Assembly (NCBI RefSeq): GCF_006120725.1
Contig: NZ_SWMU01000001.1
Location: 310,001-374,000, forward strand
From: Mesohalobacter halotolerans
GTDB taxonomy: Bacteria; Bacteroidota; Bacteroidia; Flavobacteriales; Flavobacteriaceae
Direction of reading: 5' to 3'
DNA: 64,000 bases
The position numbers and the translations under genes are program-made. Positions within the stretch are counted from its first letter, which is position 1. Each line of letters opens with the position of its first letter. Positions 8,980 to 18,022 of the stretch are shown here, piece after piece. The notes beneath the pieces are model-generated. The model worked only from the letters and a program-made list of their open reading frames with translations. It searched no databases and was not told where the DNA came from.

Positions 8980-9693
8980 CTAGAGCGCAATTAAATATTT
9001 GTAACCTAAACCAATACCAATGGCTATGAGAAAACTCAATAATGTTCCAATTAATATATATTCTGTGAGTTTTCTGTCTTTAGCTCTAGATAAATCTCCA
9101 AACCTAAATACAGATTTTGCGGTGATTAAAAAACCAATAGCACTCCAGTGTCCTAATACGATAAACAAAAAGATAAATAATCGTTCTAAAATACCAATAT
9201 AAGCCCCTGCATGTTTTAAAGCACTTTCAGGCTGAGTTTCATTAAATTTCCATTTACTCATTAATGTTTTCATCACAATTGAAGAGACTGATGTCAACAT
9301 CAAAACAGCTATAAACGTCAATAAAAATTTCTCAGAAAGTAGTTTATCAAAACCTATAGAAAGCGGAAAATTGAGATATATCACAAGACCTATCACTGAT
9401 AGGTGTAATGCTTGATCAATAAAAAATAGATATCTTGAATTTTTAGAGTTCTGAAATTGAACCTTTGCTAAATCAATAATAAAATGGCTCAATATAATCA
9501 TCAAGATATGAGGCCAAAACTTAAACTCTAGTTCCAAAAGCAGCAATAGTGCTATGATATGCACTAAAATATGAATGTATAAATATTTAGACTTATATTT
9601 TTTGCGTTTCTTTTCTTTAACCCACGACTTTGGTTGTAAGACAAAATCACCGATAATGTGAGCGATCAATAATTTTAAAGTAAAGACTAACAT
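8980..9693 (-). CDS. DUF3307 family integral membrane protein
   Basis: A 237-aa protein with about six to seven hydrophobic helices. The N-terminus, LLIAHIIGDFVLQPKSWVKEK, has the His-x-x-x-Asp pattern typical of DUF3307, and a second polar-in-membrane motif, LSHFIIDLAKVQ, repeats the His/Asp theme. The function of the family is not known. The start overlaps the end of the SatD-like gene by 7 bp, meaning translational coupling; DUF3307 and SatD genes are commonly found together, which suggests that the membrane protein and the putative regulator form one system. Confidence 0.75.
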   Translation of the reverse strand: MLVFTLKLLIAHIIGDFVLQPKSWVKEKKRKKYKSKYLYIHILVHIIALLLLLELEFKFWPHILMIILSHFIIDLAKVQFQNSKNSRYLFFIDQALHLSVIGLVIYLNFPLSIGFDKLLSEKFLLTFIAVLMLTSVSSIVMKTLMSKWKFNETQPESALKHAGAYIGILERLFIFLFIVLGHWSAIGFLITAKSVFRFGDLSRAKDRKLTEYILIGTLLSFLIAIGIGLGYKYLIAL

Positions 9694-10289
9694 AGTTCAG
9701 CAACCCGATTTTTATAATAATTATTCATCATCATCATTTCATCAAATCCACCTCGTTTTAAAGCTTCGCTGATACTGCTTTGAGATTTATTGAGCTTGTC
9801 AGCGCGGTCCTTTTGTTTGAGATTTGGGTTTTCAATAGAAAGTTTAATGATTTTGGCCACTGTTGGGCTCCAACGGTCTGCTGTAAGTAAAGATAGACAT
9901 AGCATTAGATTTATGGTGTCGTCAAACGTTTTGTTGTCCGATTTTAAAATCATTTGTTGTTTTTTTAAAGTATCAAAACTTTCTCCAGATCTTACAAATG
10001 CTGGACCATTAGATTCGGTAATTTGATTTGATTTATAATTTTGTTTTCCTAAACCTATTCCGATTCGCACATCTAAATCTTCAAATTGTTTAATCGCAGA
10101 TTTAATATGTATTGAGGCTAATATTGCCTTTTCTTTTGAAACCACTAATTGAAAACTATCACCTCTAAAAACTTCCCAATCTCTCGGTGTTTTTCCGTAT
10201 AATTCTAATGTAGATTTAAGAGTTTGAAGCCATACTTCTGCATTTTCGATTTTAGAATTTACAACATCTCCTGTTAATACAGCTATCAT
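9687..10289 (-). CDS. SatD family protein with C-terminal helix-turn-helix
   Basis: A 200-aa soluble protein. The N-terminal part has TGDVVNS (6-12, Asp8), RGDSFQL (42-48, Asp44), VRIGIGLG (74-81) and GPAFVRSGESFDTL (95-108). The order and spacing recall class III nucleotidyl cyclase domains (two metal Asp, RIGIhtG, G-A-R-L), although I only infer this. Residues about 158-180 (KQKDRADKLNKSQSSISEAL) form a clear helix-turn-helix. Three 20-bp inverted repeats spaced exactly 28 bp apart lie just upstream of its start (10314-10389), so autoregulation by the HTH is likely. It is translationally coupled to the DUF3307 gene. Confidence 0.75.
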   Translation of the reverse strand: MIAVLTGDVVNSKIENAEVWLQTLKSTLELYGKTPRDWEVFRGDSFQLVVSKEKAILASIHIKSAIKQFEDLDVRIGIGLGKQNYKSNQITESNGPAFVRSGESFDTLKKQQMILKSDNKTFDDTINLMLCLSLLTADRWSPTVAKIIKLSIENPNLKQKDRADKLNKSQSSISEALKRGGFDEMMMMNNYYKNRVAELC

Positions 10290-10313
10290 CTTTATTTAAA
10301 GTTTTTACAAATA

Positions 10314-10389
10314 TATCGGTTTTACAAACGATATACAAATATATCTGCTTTTAAGCCGATAATTCAAATTATCGGTTTTAAAGACGATA
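10314..10389 (-). promoter_or_regulatory. Three operator-like inverted repeats, 28-bp period, upstream of satD-like gene
   Basis: Three 20-bp units occur at 10314-10333 (TATCGGTTTTACAAACGATA), 10342-10361 (TATCTGCTTTTAAGCCGATA) and 10370-10389 (TATCGGTTTTAAAGACGATA). Each begins TATC and ends CGATA, and neighbours start exactly 28 bp apart with 8-bp AT spacers. Eleven bases separate the last unit from the stop of the upstream gene and 24 bases separate the first from the satD-like start codon, so the array fills the promoter region. The satD-like product has an HTH domain and is the obvious candidate ligand. Confidence 0.75.
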
Positions 10390-10399
10390 TTATATTTTT

Positions 10400-11344
10400 T
10401 TAATCTAAAACATCTCTTTTGATTTTATCTACAATGGTCTGTGCTAGTTTTGCCTTACTTTCGATAGTCCACCCAGCAATATGTGGCGATAAAAGCACAT
10501 TGTCGAGTTGGATTAAAGTCTTAAAAGCATCGGGCATTTGAGATGGGTTCGTAAATAAATATTCAAAAGAGGTTTTTTCGTATTCTAAAACATCTAAACC
10601 GGCGCCTTTCACTTTTTTTCTCTGTAAAGCTTTGACCAGATCCTCAGTGTTAACAACCTGACCACGAGCGGTATTGATTAACCAAATCGGTTGCTTAAAA
10701 TTAGAGAGGAAATTAGCATTGATCATTTGATGGGTTTTTTCTGTCAAAGGAAGGTGCACACTGAGAATTTGGGTTTTTTTGAAAAACGTTTCTAAATCGA
10801 CTTGCTTGGCGTATTTGTCTCCCAAGTTGGCTTTAATGTCATAACAAATCACCTTACAACCAAAACCCTGTAGGCGTTTTGCAAAAGCTTTTCCCATATA
10901 GCCATAGCCTAAAATGCCAATAGTTTTATCCATAATTTCTTCGCCGCGATTCTCTTCACGTTTCCAGACCCCATTGCTCACCTCTTGATGAGCGATGAAC
11001 AAGCGATTGGTCAATGCTAATAAAAGTCCTAAAGCGTGTTCGGCAACGGCATCGCGATTGCCTTCTGGGGCATTAAATAATTTAATGCCATGTTGTTTTG
11101 CAAATTCGACATCAATGTTTTCTAATCCAGCCCCAACTCGACCGATAAATTTTAAGTTTTTGGCCTTTTGTAAAAACGATTTATCCACAGGAAATCGACT
11201 GCGTATAACAATACCCTCGTAATTTTCAATACACTGTTCAATTTCTAATTTTGAAGAAGAATAATCTTCTACATTGGTCATCCCTAGAGCTTCAAGTTGC
11301 TCTATAAGTAAAGGGTGGTTTTGGTCGAGATGAAGAATTTTCAT
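10400..11344 (-). CDS. D-isomer 2-hydroxyacid dehydrogenase (phosphoglycerate dehydrogenase-like)
   Basis: A 314-aa NAD-dependent oxidoreductase. It shows the Rossmann motif GILGYGYMGKAFAKRL with the following acidic residue in CYDIKAN, the substrate-binding tract GRVGAGLENID, the catalytic Arg in NTARGQVVNTEDL, and the C-terminal catalytic His in LSPHIAGWT. It lacks an ACT regulatory domain. The closest match by pattern is D-3-phosphoglycerate dehydrogenase (serine synthesis), but a lactate, glycerate or erythronate-4-phosphate dehydrogenase cannot be excluded. It overlaps the thioesterase gene by 4 bp (ATGA-type coupling). Confidence 0.85.
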   Translation of the reverse strand: MKILHLDQNHPLLIEQLEALGMTNVEDYSSSKLEIEQCIENYEGIVIRSRFPVDKSFLQKAKNLKFIGRVGAGLENIDVEFAKQHGIKLFNAPEGNRDAVAEHALGLLLALTNRLFIAHQEVSNGVWKREENRGEEIMDKTIGILGYGYMGKAFAKRLQGFGCKVICYDIKANLGDKYAKQVDLETFFKKTQILSVHLPLTEKTHQMINANFLSNFKQPIWLINTARGQVVNTEDLVKALQRKKVKGAGLDVLEYEKTSFEYLFTNPSQMPDAFKTLIQLDNVLLSPHIAGWTIESKAKLAQTIVDKIKRDVLD

Positions 11345-11748
11345 AAGCTTTCAAAAAAGGGGTTTAAAATGTCTGAAGTTAATCGTGTCGGCTTTTGGGT
11401 TTTTAAATTCACAAAACACCATCTTGCCTGCGATTCAAAAATTACCTTTTGGGTATTGACCTCTGAAATGGTGGTTTTCCTGGTTGAAGTGGCTGTAGAA
11501 AAATCGTGTATCCAAGTTTTAATATTTAATTCATCATTGAGTATAGCTTGCCTTATGTAATTTAAGTTGTGTTTCATAATCATCCAACCAAATTGATTTC
11601 TGATCTTTTCTGAACTAAAGCTAATCCAGTGGTCTTTTGAAATCCCTAAAACCCATTGAACATAAGCTATATTATTGACATGATTAAAATGGTCTATCAC
11701 GTCATTTTCGACTTTAAACTTTTTTTCAAATGGAATGGCTTTTCGCAT
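11341..11748 (-). CDS. Acyl-CoA thioesterase, 4-hydroxybenzoyl-CoA thioesterase-like hotdog fold
   Basis: A single-domain 135-aa hotdog-fold protein. The tract VIDHFNHVNNIAYVQWV contains the D-x-x-x-H-V-N-N motif of the YbgC/FadM/4HBT branch, in which the Asp-equivalent region serves catalysis. The substrate is not defined by sequence; likely candidates are medium- or long-chain acyl-CoAs. It is the sixth gene of the run that starts with the RicT-like gene, 11 bp after mgtE, and overlaps the following dehydrogenase by 4 bp. Confidence 0.8.
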   Translation of the reverse strand: MRKAIPFEKKFKVENDVIDHFNHVNNIAYVQWVLGISKDHWISFSSEKIRNQFGWMIMKHNLNYIRQAILNDELNIKTWIHDFSTATSTRKTTISEVNTQKVIFESQARWCFVNLKTQKPTRLTSDILNPFFESL

Positions 11749-11759
11749 GGTAGTTCATT

Positions 11760-13112
11760 TCAGAAACCCAGCATATACTTGGCGATAGTAAAGAAGATAA
11801 GTAAACCAAATATATCGTTGCTTGTCGTAATAAAAGGTCCTGTTGCCAATGCTGGATCAATTTTGTAACGATTGAGCATGATGGGCACAAAAGTGCCAAT
11901 GAGTGAGGCTATGATAATCACAGAAATCAATGCTGTTGAAACTGTAAATGCTACAATGTAATCGCGTCCTAAAATAAAATGTGCGCCAAGAAATAGAATA
12001 ATAGATAAGATGATACCGTTTAAAACATTAAGCCCTACTTCTTTGAGTAGGCGTTTCCAAACTGAACCTGTCAAGGTGCCTTTGGCAATACTTTGGACGA
12101 TGATGGCAGAAGATTGCACGCCGACATTTCCGGCCATAGCAGCAATAAGTGGCATAAAGAAAAACAGAAAACCATAATTAACCATGGCACTTTCAAATTG
12201 ACCTGCAACGGTAACGGCTATAAACCCACCGAAAAGCGCCAAAACTAACCAAGGTAAGCGTGCACGTGTCAATTCCCAAATGCTATCATCAGCATCGACA
12301 TCTTCTGAAATCCCTGCGGCCATTTGGTAATCTTTGTCGGCTTCATCTCTTATAAAGTCGATGATATCATCAACAGTAATTCGCCCAACCAATCGACCAA
12401 TTTCATCAACAACGGGAATGGCTTCGAGGTCGTATTTTTGCATTACACGAGCAACTTCTTCTGCAGATGTATGCACATCGACATAGTCGACATTTTCAAT
12501 ATAAACGTCGGCAATATTGGCATTACTTGGTGCCGTAATTAAATCTTTGAGCGATAAACGGCCTTTTAATTTGCCTTTGTTGTCAACAACATATATGGCG
12601 TGAACGCGTGTCACATTTTCAGCTTGAGCTCGCATTTCTTCCATACAACCGGTCACGCTCCAGTTTTCATTAACCTTGATGAGCTCTTTAGCCATTAAAC
12701 CACCAGCTGAGTCTTCATCATAACGCATTAACTCTACAATATGCTGAGCGTGCTCGCGGTCTTTGAGATTCTTAAAAACCTCATCCTTCAGCTCTACCGA
12801 AAGGTTTGAAATGATGTCGGTAGCATCATCAGTATCCATTTCCTCAATCTCATCTGCAATTTCTTTTGGCGTTAGGTTTTCAAGGACACGTTCACGGTCA
12901 TCTTGATCGATCTCCATCAAAATTTCAGCAGTTTTTTCGCTGTCTAAAAGCTTGATGACATAAGTCGCTTCGTCAAGTGTAAGTTGGTCTAATATTTCTG
13001 CAATATCAGCGTGGTGCATATCACCAAGATGAGAAAGCAACTCCTGATTGTTTTGCTCTTCAATCAGATGTTCTATTTTTTCAATAAATGCTTTTGAGAT
13101 TTCAAACTGCAT
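11760..13112 (-). CDS. mgtE: Magnesium transporter MgtE
   Basis: A 450-aa Mg2+ channel of the inner membrane. Domains in order are an N-terminal helical MgtE_N domain (acidic, with repeats such as LGDMHHADIAEILDQL), two CBS domains (about 130-250; IYVVDNKGKLKGRLSL and IPVVDEIGRLVGRITV), a connecting helix, and five transmembrane helices (about 285-450). The pore region PLIAAMAGNVGVQSSAI is the family signature. The cytoplasmic domains sense Mg2+ and close the pore. It overlaps rsmA by 11 bp. Confidence 0.95.
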   Translation of the reverse strand: MQFEISKAFIEKIEHLIEEQNNQELLSHLGDMHHADIAEILDQLTLDEATYVIKLLDSEKTAEILMEIDQDDRERVLENLTPKEIADEIEEMDTDDATDIISNLSVELKDEVFKNLKDREHAQHIVELMRYDEDSAGGLMAKELIKVNENWSVTGCMEEMRAQAENVTRVHAIYVVDNKGKLKGRLSLKDLITAPSNANIADVYIENVDYVDVHTSAEEVARVMQKYDLEAIPVVDEIGRLVGRITVDDIIDFIRDEADKDYQMAAGISEDVDADDSIWELTRARLPWLVLALFGGFIAVTVAGQFESAMVNYGFLFFFMPLIAAMAGNVGVQSSAIIVQSIAKGTLTGSVWKRLLKEVGLNVLNGIILSIILFLGAHFILGRDYIVAFTVSTALISVIIIASLIGTFVPIMLNRYKIDPALATGPFITTSNDIFGLLIFFTIAKYMLGF

Positions 13113-13929
13113 CTTGGGCTATTTTTTGAGTCAATTCTACAAAATCCTGATAACTTAGTCGCTCAGGTCTTTGAGCAAAGATAAGGTCTGATTTTAAATT
13201 ATCGCTCAAATTAAATGTTTTTAAACTGTTACGAAGTGTTTTTCGACGCTGTTGAAATGCGGTTTTAACCACTTTAAAAAATAAATTTTCGTCGCAATCT
13301 AGTTTATAGTTTTCTCTACGGGTCAATTTTATCACGCCACTATCTACTTTTGGCGGTGGGTTAAAAACTTGGGGTTTTACAGTAAATAAATATTCTGTTT
13401 TATAGAATGCTTGTGTAAGCACAGATAAAATACCGTAAGTTTTATTACCACTTTCTGCACAAATTCGTCTGGCTACTTCTTTTTGAAACATTCCTGCAAA
13501 TTCAGGGACAACTTCTCTTAACTCGATAGTTTTGAATAAAATTTGGCTTGAAATATTATAGGGAAAATTACCTATAATTCCAAAGTTATAGTCATTTAAA
13601 ACTTCTTGTAAGTCGGCTTTTAAAAAATCTTGGGCTACAATCTTAAAACGGGTTTGATTATCTAACGGGTTTAAAAAATGTTCTTTGAGATATGCGATAG
13701 AGTCTCTGTCGATTTCAAAAGCATAGAGTTCAATGGGTTTTTTTAATAAATATTTGGTGAGCATTCCTGTGCCGGGTCCTATTTCTATAAGTTTAGAAAA
13801 CTTTGTGTAGTCTAGAGCATCAGCAATATTTTGAGCAATGGATTCATCTTTTAAAAAATGCTGGCCAATAAATTTTTTTGGGCGAACAGGTTGAGACGAC
13901 TTGTCATAATAAGCTTTAGAGTTCGCCAT
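13102..13929 (-). CDS. rsmA: 16S rRNA (adenine1518-N6/adenine1519-N6) dimethyltransferase
   Basis: A SAM-dependent enzyme that dimethylates two adjacent adenines in the 3' terminal helix of 16S rRNA during 30S maturation. Seen in the 275-aa sequence are KKFIGQHFLKD at the N-terminus, SAM-binding LIEIGPGTGMLTKYL, and the catalytic NFPYNIS motif (family N-L/F-P-Y). The C-terminal basic region QQRRKTLRNSLK is typical. It lies 18 bp after the PBP1A gene and overlaps mgtE at its end. Confidence 0.95.
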   Translation of the reverse strand: MANSKAYYDKSSQPVRPKKFIGQHFLKDESIAQNIADALDYTKFSKLIEIGPGTGMLTKYLLKKPIELYAFEIDRDSIAYLKEHFLNPLDNQTRFKIVAQDFLKADLQEVLNDYNFGIIGNFPYNISSQILFKTIELREVVPEFAGMFQKEVARRICAESGNKTYGILSVLTQAFYKTEYLFTVKPQVFNPPPKVDSGVIKLTRRENYKLDCDENLFFKVVKTAFQQRRKTLRNSLKTFNLSDNLKSDLIFAQRPERLSYQDFVELTQKIAQDAV

Positions 13930-13947
13930 AGTAAATGGGTTTAATTC

Positions 13948-16251
13948 CTAAAAGTCAATGTTGTAATCAGGCTCTGCTGTTGGGTTTTCATCATCCTTTG
14001 TTTCATCCTCACATTCCACTCGTATACTTAAATTTTCAGGTTTTTCAAATTCTTCGGCAGAAACTTCAAAGTTGTCATCTTCATAAAGGCTTTTCATAAA
14101 CATTCCCCAAATGGGCAAAGCCATGGTTGCGCCTTGACCATAAGTGAGGCTTGTAAATCTTACGGATCGGTCTTCTCCGCCAACCCAAACGCCAGTCGCC
14201 AAATCTGGCACCATCCCGATAAACCAACCATCACTTTGATTTTGGGTGGTTCCGGTTTTTCCAGCTATTGGGTTTTCAAAATCGTAGGGATAGCCTGTTA
14301 CAGCTTTTTTATAATGCGGTAAATTTTTAGCCCATGTTCCTCTAAGGCGTTGCCCTGAACCATATTGTGTCACACCTTCTAAAAGTTTGATAGTCACATA
14401 AGCAGTTTCACGGCTTAAAACATCTCGGCTTTTTGGCGTGTGCTGATATAACACTGTCCCGTTTTTGTCTTCAATTCGACTGACGTAATAAGGCTCTGTA
14501 TAAACTCCTTTATTGGCAAATGTGCTAAATGCCGAAACCATTTCATAAACACTCAAATCAGGTGTACCTAATGCAATTGATGGATAAGGTTCTATATTGT
14601 TTGTATCTATCCCTAATTTTTGAGCTAATTGCAATACAGGCTGAGGTCCGGTTTTATCTATGACTCTTGCCGTAATGGTGTTGATAGAATTTGCCAAGGC
14701 TTTCTTCAAGGTATAGATTTCACCATAATCGTCACTTGAATTTTCTGGAGTCCAGTCTTTAATTAAACCAAATTTCCCTTTAGGAATGGTAAATTTTGTG
14801 TTGGGCAATTCATAACAGGGTGAAAGATGAAGTTGGTCTATAGCTGTGGCATAAACAAAAGGTTTGAAGGTAGAGCCGACTTGTCTTTTGGCTTGTTGTA
14901 CATGTTCATATTTAAAGTTTTCAAAATCTATGCCTCCTACCCAAGCTTTGATTCCTCCGGTTTGCGGCCGCATAGACATCATGCCCACATTGAGATAAGA
15001 TTTATGGTAATAAATAGAGTCTCTTGGCGTCATAATCGTGTCTTTTTTGCCTTCCCAGCTAAAGACTTTCATTTTAACTGGTTTGTCAAATGATAACAAT
15101 ATTGAATCTTCCGGGATACCCACGCGCTTCATTTGTTTATATCGTAAAGAGTTTTTGATCGCTCTATTGATAATTCTATCTATTTCTTGTGAAGTAAGAC
15201 TTCGGAACGGAGCCGTCTTATTGTTTTTGTTTTGTTCAAAAAATACCTTTTGAAGGTTTTTCATGTGGGCTTCAACCGCATTTTCGGCATAGGTCTGAGC
15301 TTTTGAATCTATGGTGGTATAAATTTTTAAGCCATCACTGTAAAGGTTGTAGAGTTTGCCATCATCTTTTGGATTGTCTTTAATCCAATTGTTCATGAAT
15401 TTCTTCAGCTCTGCTCTAAAGTAGGTCGCACGACCATCATTTTGATATTCTGGGGTATAATTGAGCTCTAATGGTAAGGCTTGTAAAGAATCTTTTTCTT
15501 CTTCTGTAATAAATTCATTTCTGGCCATCTGGACAAAAACTTGGTTACGCCTTCTAAGGGCGTTATCTTTAAAAATATCACGATAGGGATTGTATAGTAC
15601 AGGGTTTTTAAACATTGCTACTAAGGTTGCCGACTCTTCAATATTTAAGTCTTGTGGTTCTTTTCCAAAATAGATTCGCGCTGCAGAACGGATACCAACA
15701 GCACCACGAGTAAAATCAAAAATGTTGAAGTACATCGCTATGATTTCATCTTTGGTATATTGTTTTTCAAGTCGAATAGCGATAATCCATTCTTTTATTT
15801 TTTGCAAAACCGCTTCCAACTTATTGCTAGAGCGCACACCTGTAAACAATTGCTTTGCTAGTTGCTGTGTGATTGTGCTCGCTCCACCTTTACTACCCAA
15901 ATAAGCAATAGCTCTTAAAGTCCCTTTAGCGTCTATTCCTGAATGCGAATAATAGCGTTCATCTTCTGTGGCAACTAAAGCGTTTACAAGATGTTTAGGT
16001 AGCTGATCGTAATCTACAGGGGTTCTATTTTGCTTGAAGTATTTTCCTAAAGTTATGCTGTCTTGAGATATGATTTCTGTCGCCAAGTTGGTCTGAGGAT
16101 TTTCCAATTGTTCAAAACTTGGCATTTTGCCAAAAGCGCCTACACTTGCAAGCAAAAATATTGATATGACAAAAACAAAGAGGAGCACATAAACAACCCA
16201 AAATCGCTTGAGTTGTTTAGAATAATTTGGGTTTTTTGTCTTTGAGGTCAT
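13948..16251 (-). CDS. Class A penicillin-binding protein 1A (transglycosylase/transpeptidase)
   Basis: A bifunctional murein synthase of 767 aa anchored by one N-terminal membrane helix (about 16-40). The glycosyltransferase family 51 domain shows LVATEDERYYSHSGID with the catalytic Glu and GGASTITQQLAKQ. The transpeptidase domain has the nucleophile motif STFKP, then the SIN motif in LANSINT and KTGTT near the C-terminus. The last 30 residues are acidic. It overlaps gldH by 4 bp, so both are translated from one message. Confidence 0.93.
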   Translation of the reverse strand: MTSKTKNPNYSKQLKRFWVVYVLLFVFVISIFLLASVGAFGKMPSFEQLENPQTNLATEIISQDSITLGKYFKQNRTPVDYDQLPKHLVNALVATEDERYYSHSGIDAKGTLRAIAYLGSKGGASTITQQLAKQLFTGVRSSNKLEAVLQKIKEWIIAIRLEKQYTKDEIIAMYFNIFDFTRGAVGIRSAARIYFGKEPQDLNIEESATLVAMFKNPVLYNPYRDIFKDNALRRRNQVFVQMARNEFITEEEKDSLQALPLELNYTPEYQNDGRATYFRAELKKFMNNWIKDNPKDDGKLYNLYSDGLKIYTTIDSKAQTYAENAVEAHMKNLQKVFFEQNKNNKTAPFRSLTSQEIDRIINRAIKNSLRYKQMKRVGIPEDSILLSFDKPVKMKVFSWEGKKDTIMTPRDSIYYHKSYLNVGMMSMRPQTGGIKAWVGGIDFENFKYEHVQQAKRQVGSTFKPFVYATAIDQLHLSPCYELPNTKFTIPKGKFGLIKDWTPENSSDDYGEIYTLKKALANSINTITARVIDKTGPQPVLQLAQKLGIDTNNIEPYPSIALGTPDLSVYEMVSAFSTFANKGVYTEPYYVSRIEDKNGTVLYQHTPKSRDVLSRETAYVTIKLLEGVTQYGSGQRLRGTWAKNLPHYKKAVTGYPYDFENPIAGKTGTTQNQSDGWFIGMVPDLATGVWVGGEDRSVRFTSLTYGQGATMALPIWGMFMKSLYEDDNFEVSAEEFEKPENLSIRVECEDETKDDENPTAEPDYNIDF

Positions 16252-16745
16252 GATTTTTTGGGGTTAACTATTTCATAACTGAAACCTATATCCTCAACAC
16301 CTTTTAACTTTGTCAAGATGCTGGTTTCATTGGCTTTGCGCATAGCATGTTTGATTTGTAAACTATATTTGCCGGTTTCCGTAAATTTAATTTTTTCTTT
16401 ATACCAAAGTTTATTGTGTTTTAAACTTCCTAGTCCTTCTCCCATAAGTCTTCCATCTTTAAACGCCATTTTGTACTCTAAAGTATCTACAATAATCTTT
16501 CCATGAGGAAACTGCATAGAAGTGATTATAAATAAGTTGCTGTATGCATATTTTGAAGTGTTTTTGATGTGTATAAAAAAATTATAGTGGTTTGTAGTGT
16601 CTGGTGCTTTAAATTCAAATTTGGCGATACTGTCTTTATGCCAAAACCCCGGAGTGGATTTTGACTCATAGTAAAAGGACCTTTCTTGGCAGCCTAAAAA
16701 ACAGAAAAGCACAAGAGGCATCAGTATAAAAAATTGTTTACGCAT
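16248..16745 (-). CDS. gldH: Gliding motility lipoprotein GldH
   Basis: A lipoprotein needed for gliding in Flavobacteriia. I chose the ATG at 16745 (MRKQFFILMPLVLFCFLGC) because it starts a textbook lipoprotein signal with the lipobox FLGC; an upstream start at 16826 would add a hydrophilic tail overlapping the preceding gene. With this start the overlap with the RicT-like gene is 8 bp. The body is a beta-rich domain (YYESKSTPGFWHKDSIAKF...), characteristic of GldH, and ends in a conserved DIGFSYEIV. Its presence suggests a gliding organism with a type IX secretion system, in line with the sorting domains seen elsewhere in the window. Confidence 0.88.
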   Translation of the reverse strand: MRKQFFILMPLVLFCFLGCQERSFYYESKSTPGFWHKDSIAKFEFKAPDTTNHYNFFIHIKNTSKYAYSNLFIITSMQFPHGKIIVDTLEYKMAFKDGRLMGEGLGSLKHNKLWYKEKIKFTETGKYSLQIKHAMRKANETSILTKLKGVEDIGFSYEIVNPKKS

Positions 16746-17904
16746 TTTTATTTGAATTCTTATGTCGTCTGTTGTGTTGTCTTGGTTTTCTTTTGTTGCG
16801 TCTTTTTTTTCGTTTTGGTTTATCAAAACGTGTTAAACTGTCTTGACCTACAACATTAGTGTAATCGTTAGAGTTTGTAGGAGTATCATCTACAAAATCT
16901 TCTAAAGCTTCTACAGGTTTATTTTGCTTTTCTGCTTTTATAATGTGGTTCACATCATCGACATCTAGTTCATGCCATGGATTGGGTTCGTCGTAATACG
17001 CATACCACAATTTTCGCTTAAAAATGTCCATTTTTTGTAAGCTGGCTTTCCCTTTTTTTGTGACGAGCTTATAATCCGTTTTTGGAAAATCTTTAAGTGC
17101 TTCAACATACATGTCTAGCTCGTAATTCAAACAACATTTTAATTTTCCACACTGGCCGGCTAACTTTAGTGGATTTAAAGACAGTTGTTGGTATCGGGCT
17201 GCAGAGGTTTTGACAGATCTAAAATCGGTGAGCCAAGTTGAGCAACAAAGCTCTCTACCACATGACCCAATACCACCTAAACGAGCAGCTTCTTGACGTA
17301 AACCAATTTGTTTCATTTCTATTCTTACCTTAAATACATAGGCATATTCTTTAATCAACTGTCTAAAATCAACACGTTGTTCTGCCGTGTAATAAAAAAT
17401 GGCCTTAGAACCATCACCTTGAAATTCGACATCACTAATTTTCATTTTCAGGTTAAGTCTGATGGCAATTTGTCTTGCTTTCACTTTAACTTCCTCTTCT
17501 CTTTGGCGACATTTTTGCCAGATATCGATGTCTTTTTGAGTCGCTTTTCGATAAATTTTAGGAAAGTCGTCTCCTTCAGGCTTGGCTTTTTTCTTTTTCA
17601 TTTGCACTTTGACCAATTCTCCTGTAAGACTTACGGTTCCAACATCGTGCCCTGGCTGAGATTCTGTTGCAACAATATCTCCCATGTAAATTGGTATATT
17701 GTCGGGGTTTCTAAAAAATGCTTTTCGACCGTTTTTAAAACGTACTTCTACCATGTCAAAAGTATCTTGACCTTCTGGTAATTGCATATTGGACAACCAA
17801 TCAAAAACACTTAATTTATTACAGCCGTCTGTACCACATGTTCCATTATTTTTACAGCCTTTTGGCGAGCCGTTGTTTTGGCTCGAGCAACTTCCGCATC
17901 CCAT
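16738..17904 (-). CDS. ricT: PSP1-domain protein, RicT/YaaT-like
   Basis: A 388-aa protein with a Cys-rich N-terminus (MGCGSCSSQNNG, then CKNNGTCGTDGC) and a PSP1 domain. The domain carries two conserved Cys motifs, GRELCCSTWL and GKLKCCLNYE. In Bacillus the homologue RicT works with RicA and RicF, binds Fe-S clusters and helps RNase Y; that role is not proven in Bacteroidota. The C-terminus is a long basic tail (KRKKRRNKRKPRQHNRRHK), which suggests RNA binding. It is the first gene of a tight run with gldH, the PBP gene, rsmA and mgtE. Confidence 0.85.
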   Translation of the reverse strand: MGCGSCSSQNNGSPKGCKNNGTCGTDGCNKLSVFDWLSNMQLPEGQDTFDMVEVRFKNGRKAFFRNPDNIPIYMGDIVATESQPGHDVGTVSLTGELVKVQMKKKKAKPEGDDFPKIYRKATQKDIDIWQKCRQREEEVKVKARQIAIRLNLKMKISDVEFQGDGSKAIFYYTAEQRVDFRQLIKEYAYVFKVRIEMKQIGLRQEAARLGGIGSCGRELCCSTWLTDFRSVKTSAARYQQLSLNPLKLAGQCGKLKCCLNYELDMYVEALKDFPKTDYKLVTKKGKASLQKMDIFKRKLWYAYYDEPNPWHELDVDDVNHIIKAEKQNKPVEALEDFVDDTPTNSNDYTNVVGQDSLTRFDKPKRKKRRNKRKPRQHNRRHKNSNKNA

Positions 17905-18022
17905 ATTGATATTTATTGAAACTAAATACTTATTTAGTTGATGAAAAATTTAAAACGTAAAGATATTAAAAATTGTAGGTTAAGCGTGAAAAATCGCAGG
18001 TTTGACCTTTGAGTTAAAAAAT

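Noticed and set aside
12263-12268. CACGTG core in mgtE as a third parS site
   Set aside because: The flanks are TG on the left and TC on the right and do not fit TGTTnCACGTGnAACA.
16745-16826. Longer N-terminus for gldH
   Set aside because: It lies inside the RicT-like gene and puts a hydrophilic tail before an otherwise perfect lipoprotein signal.
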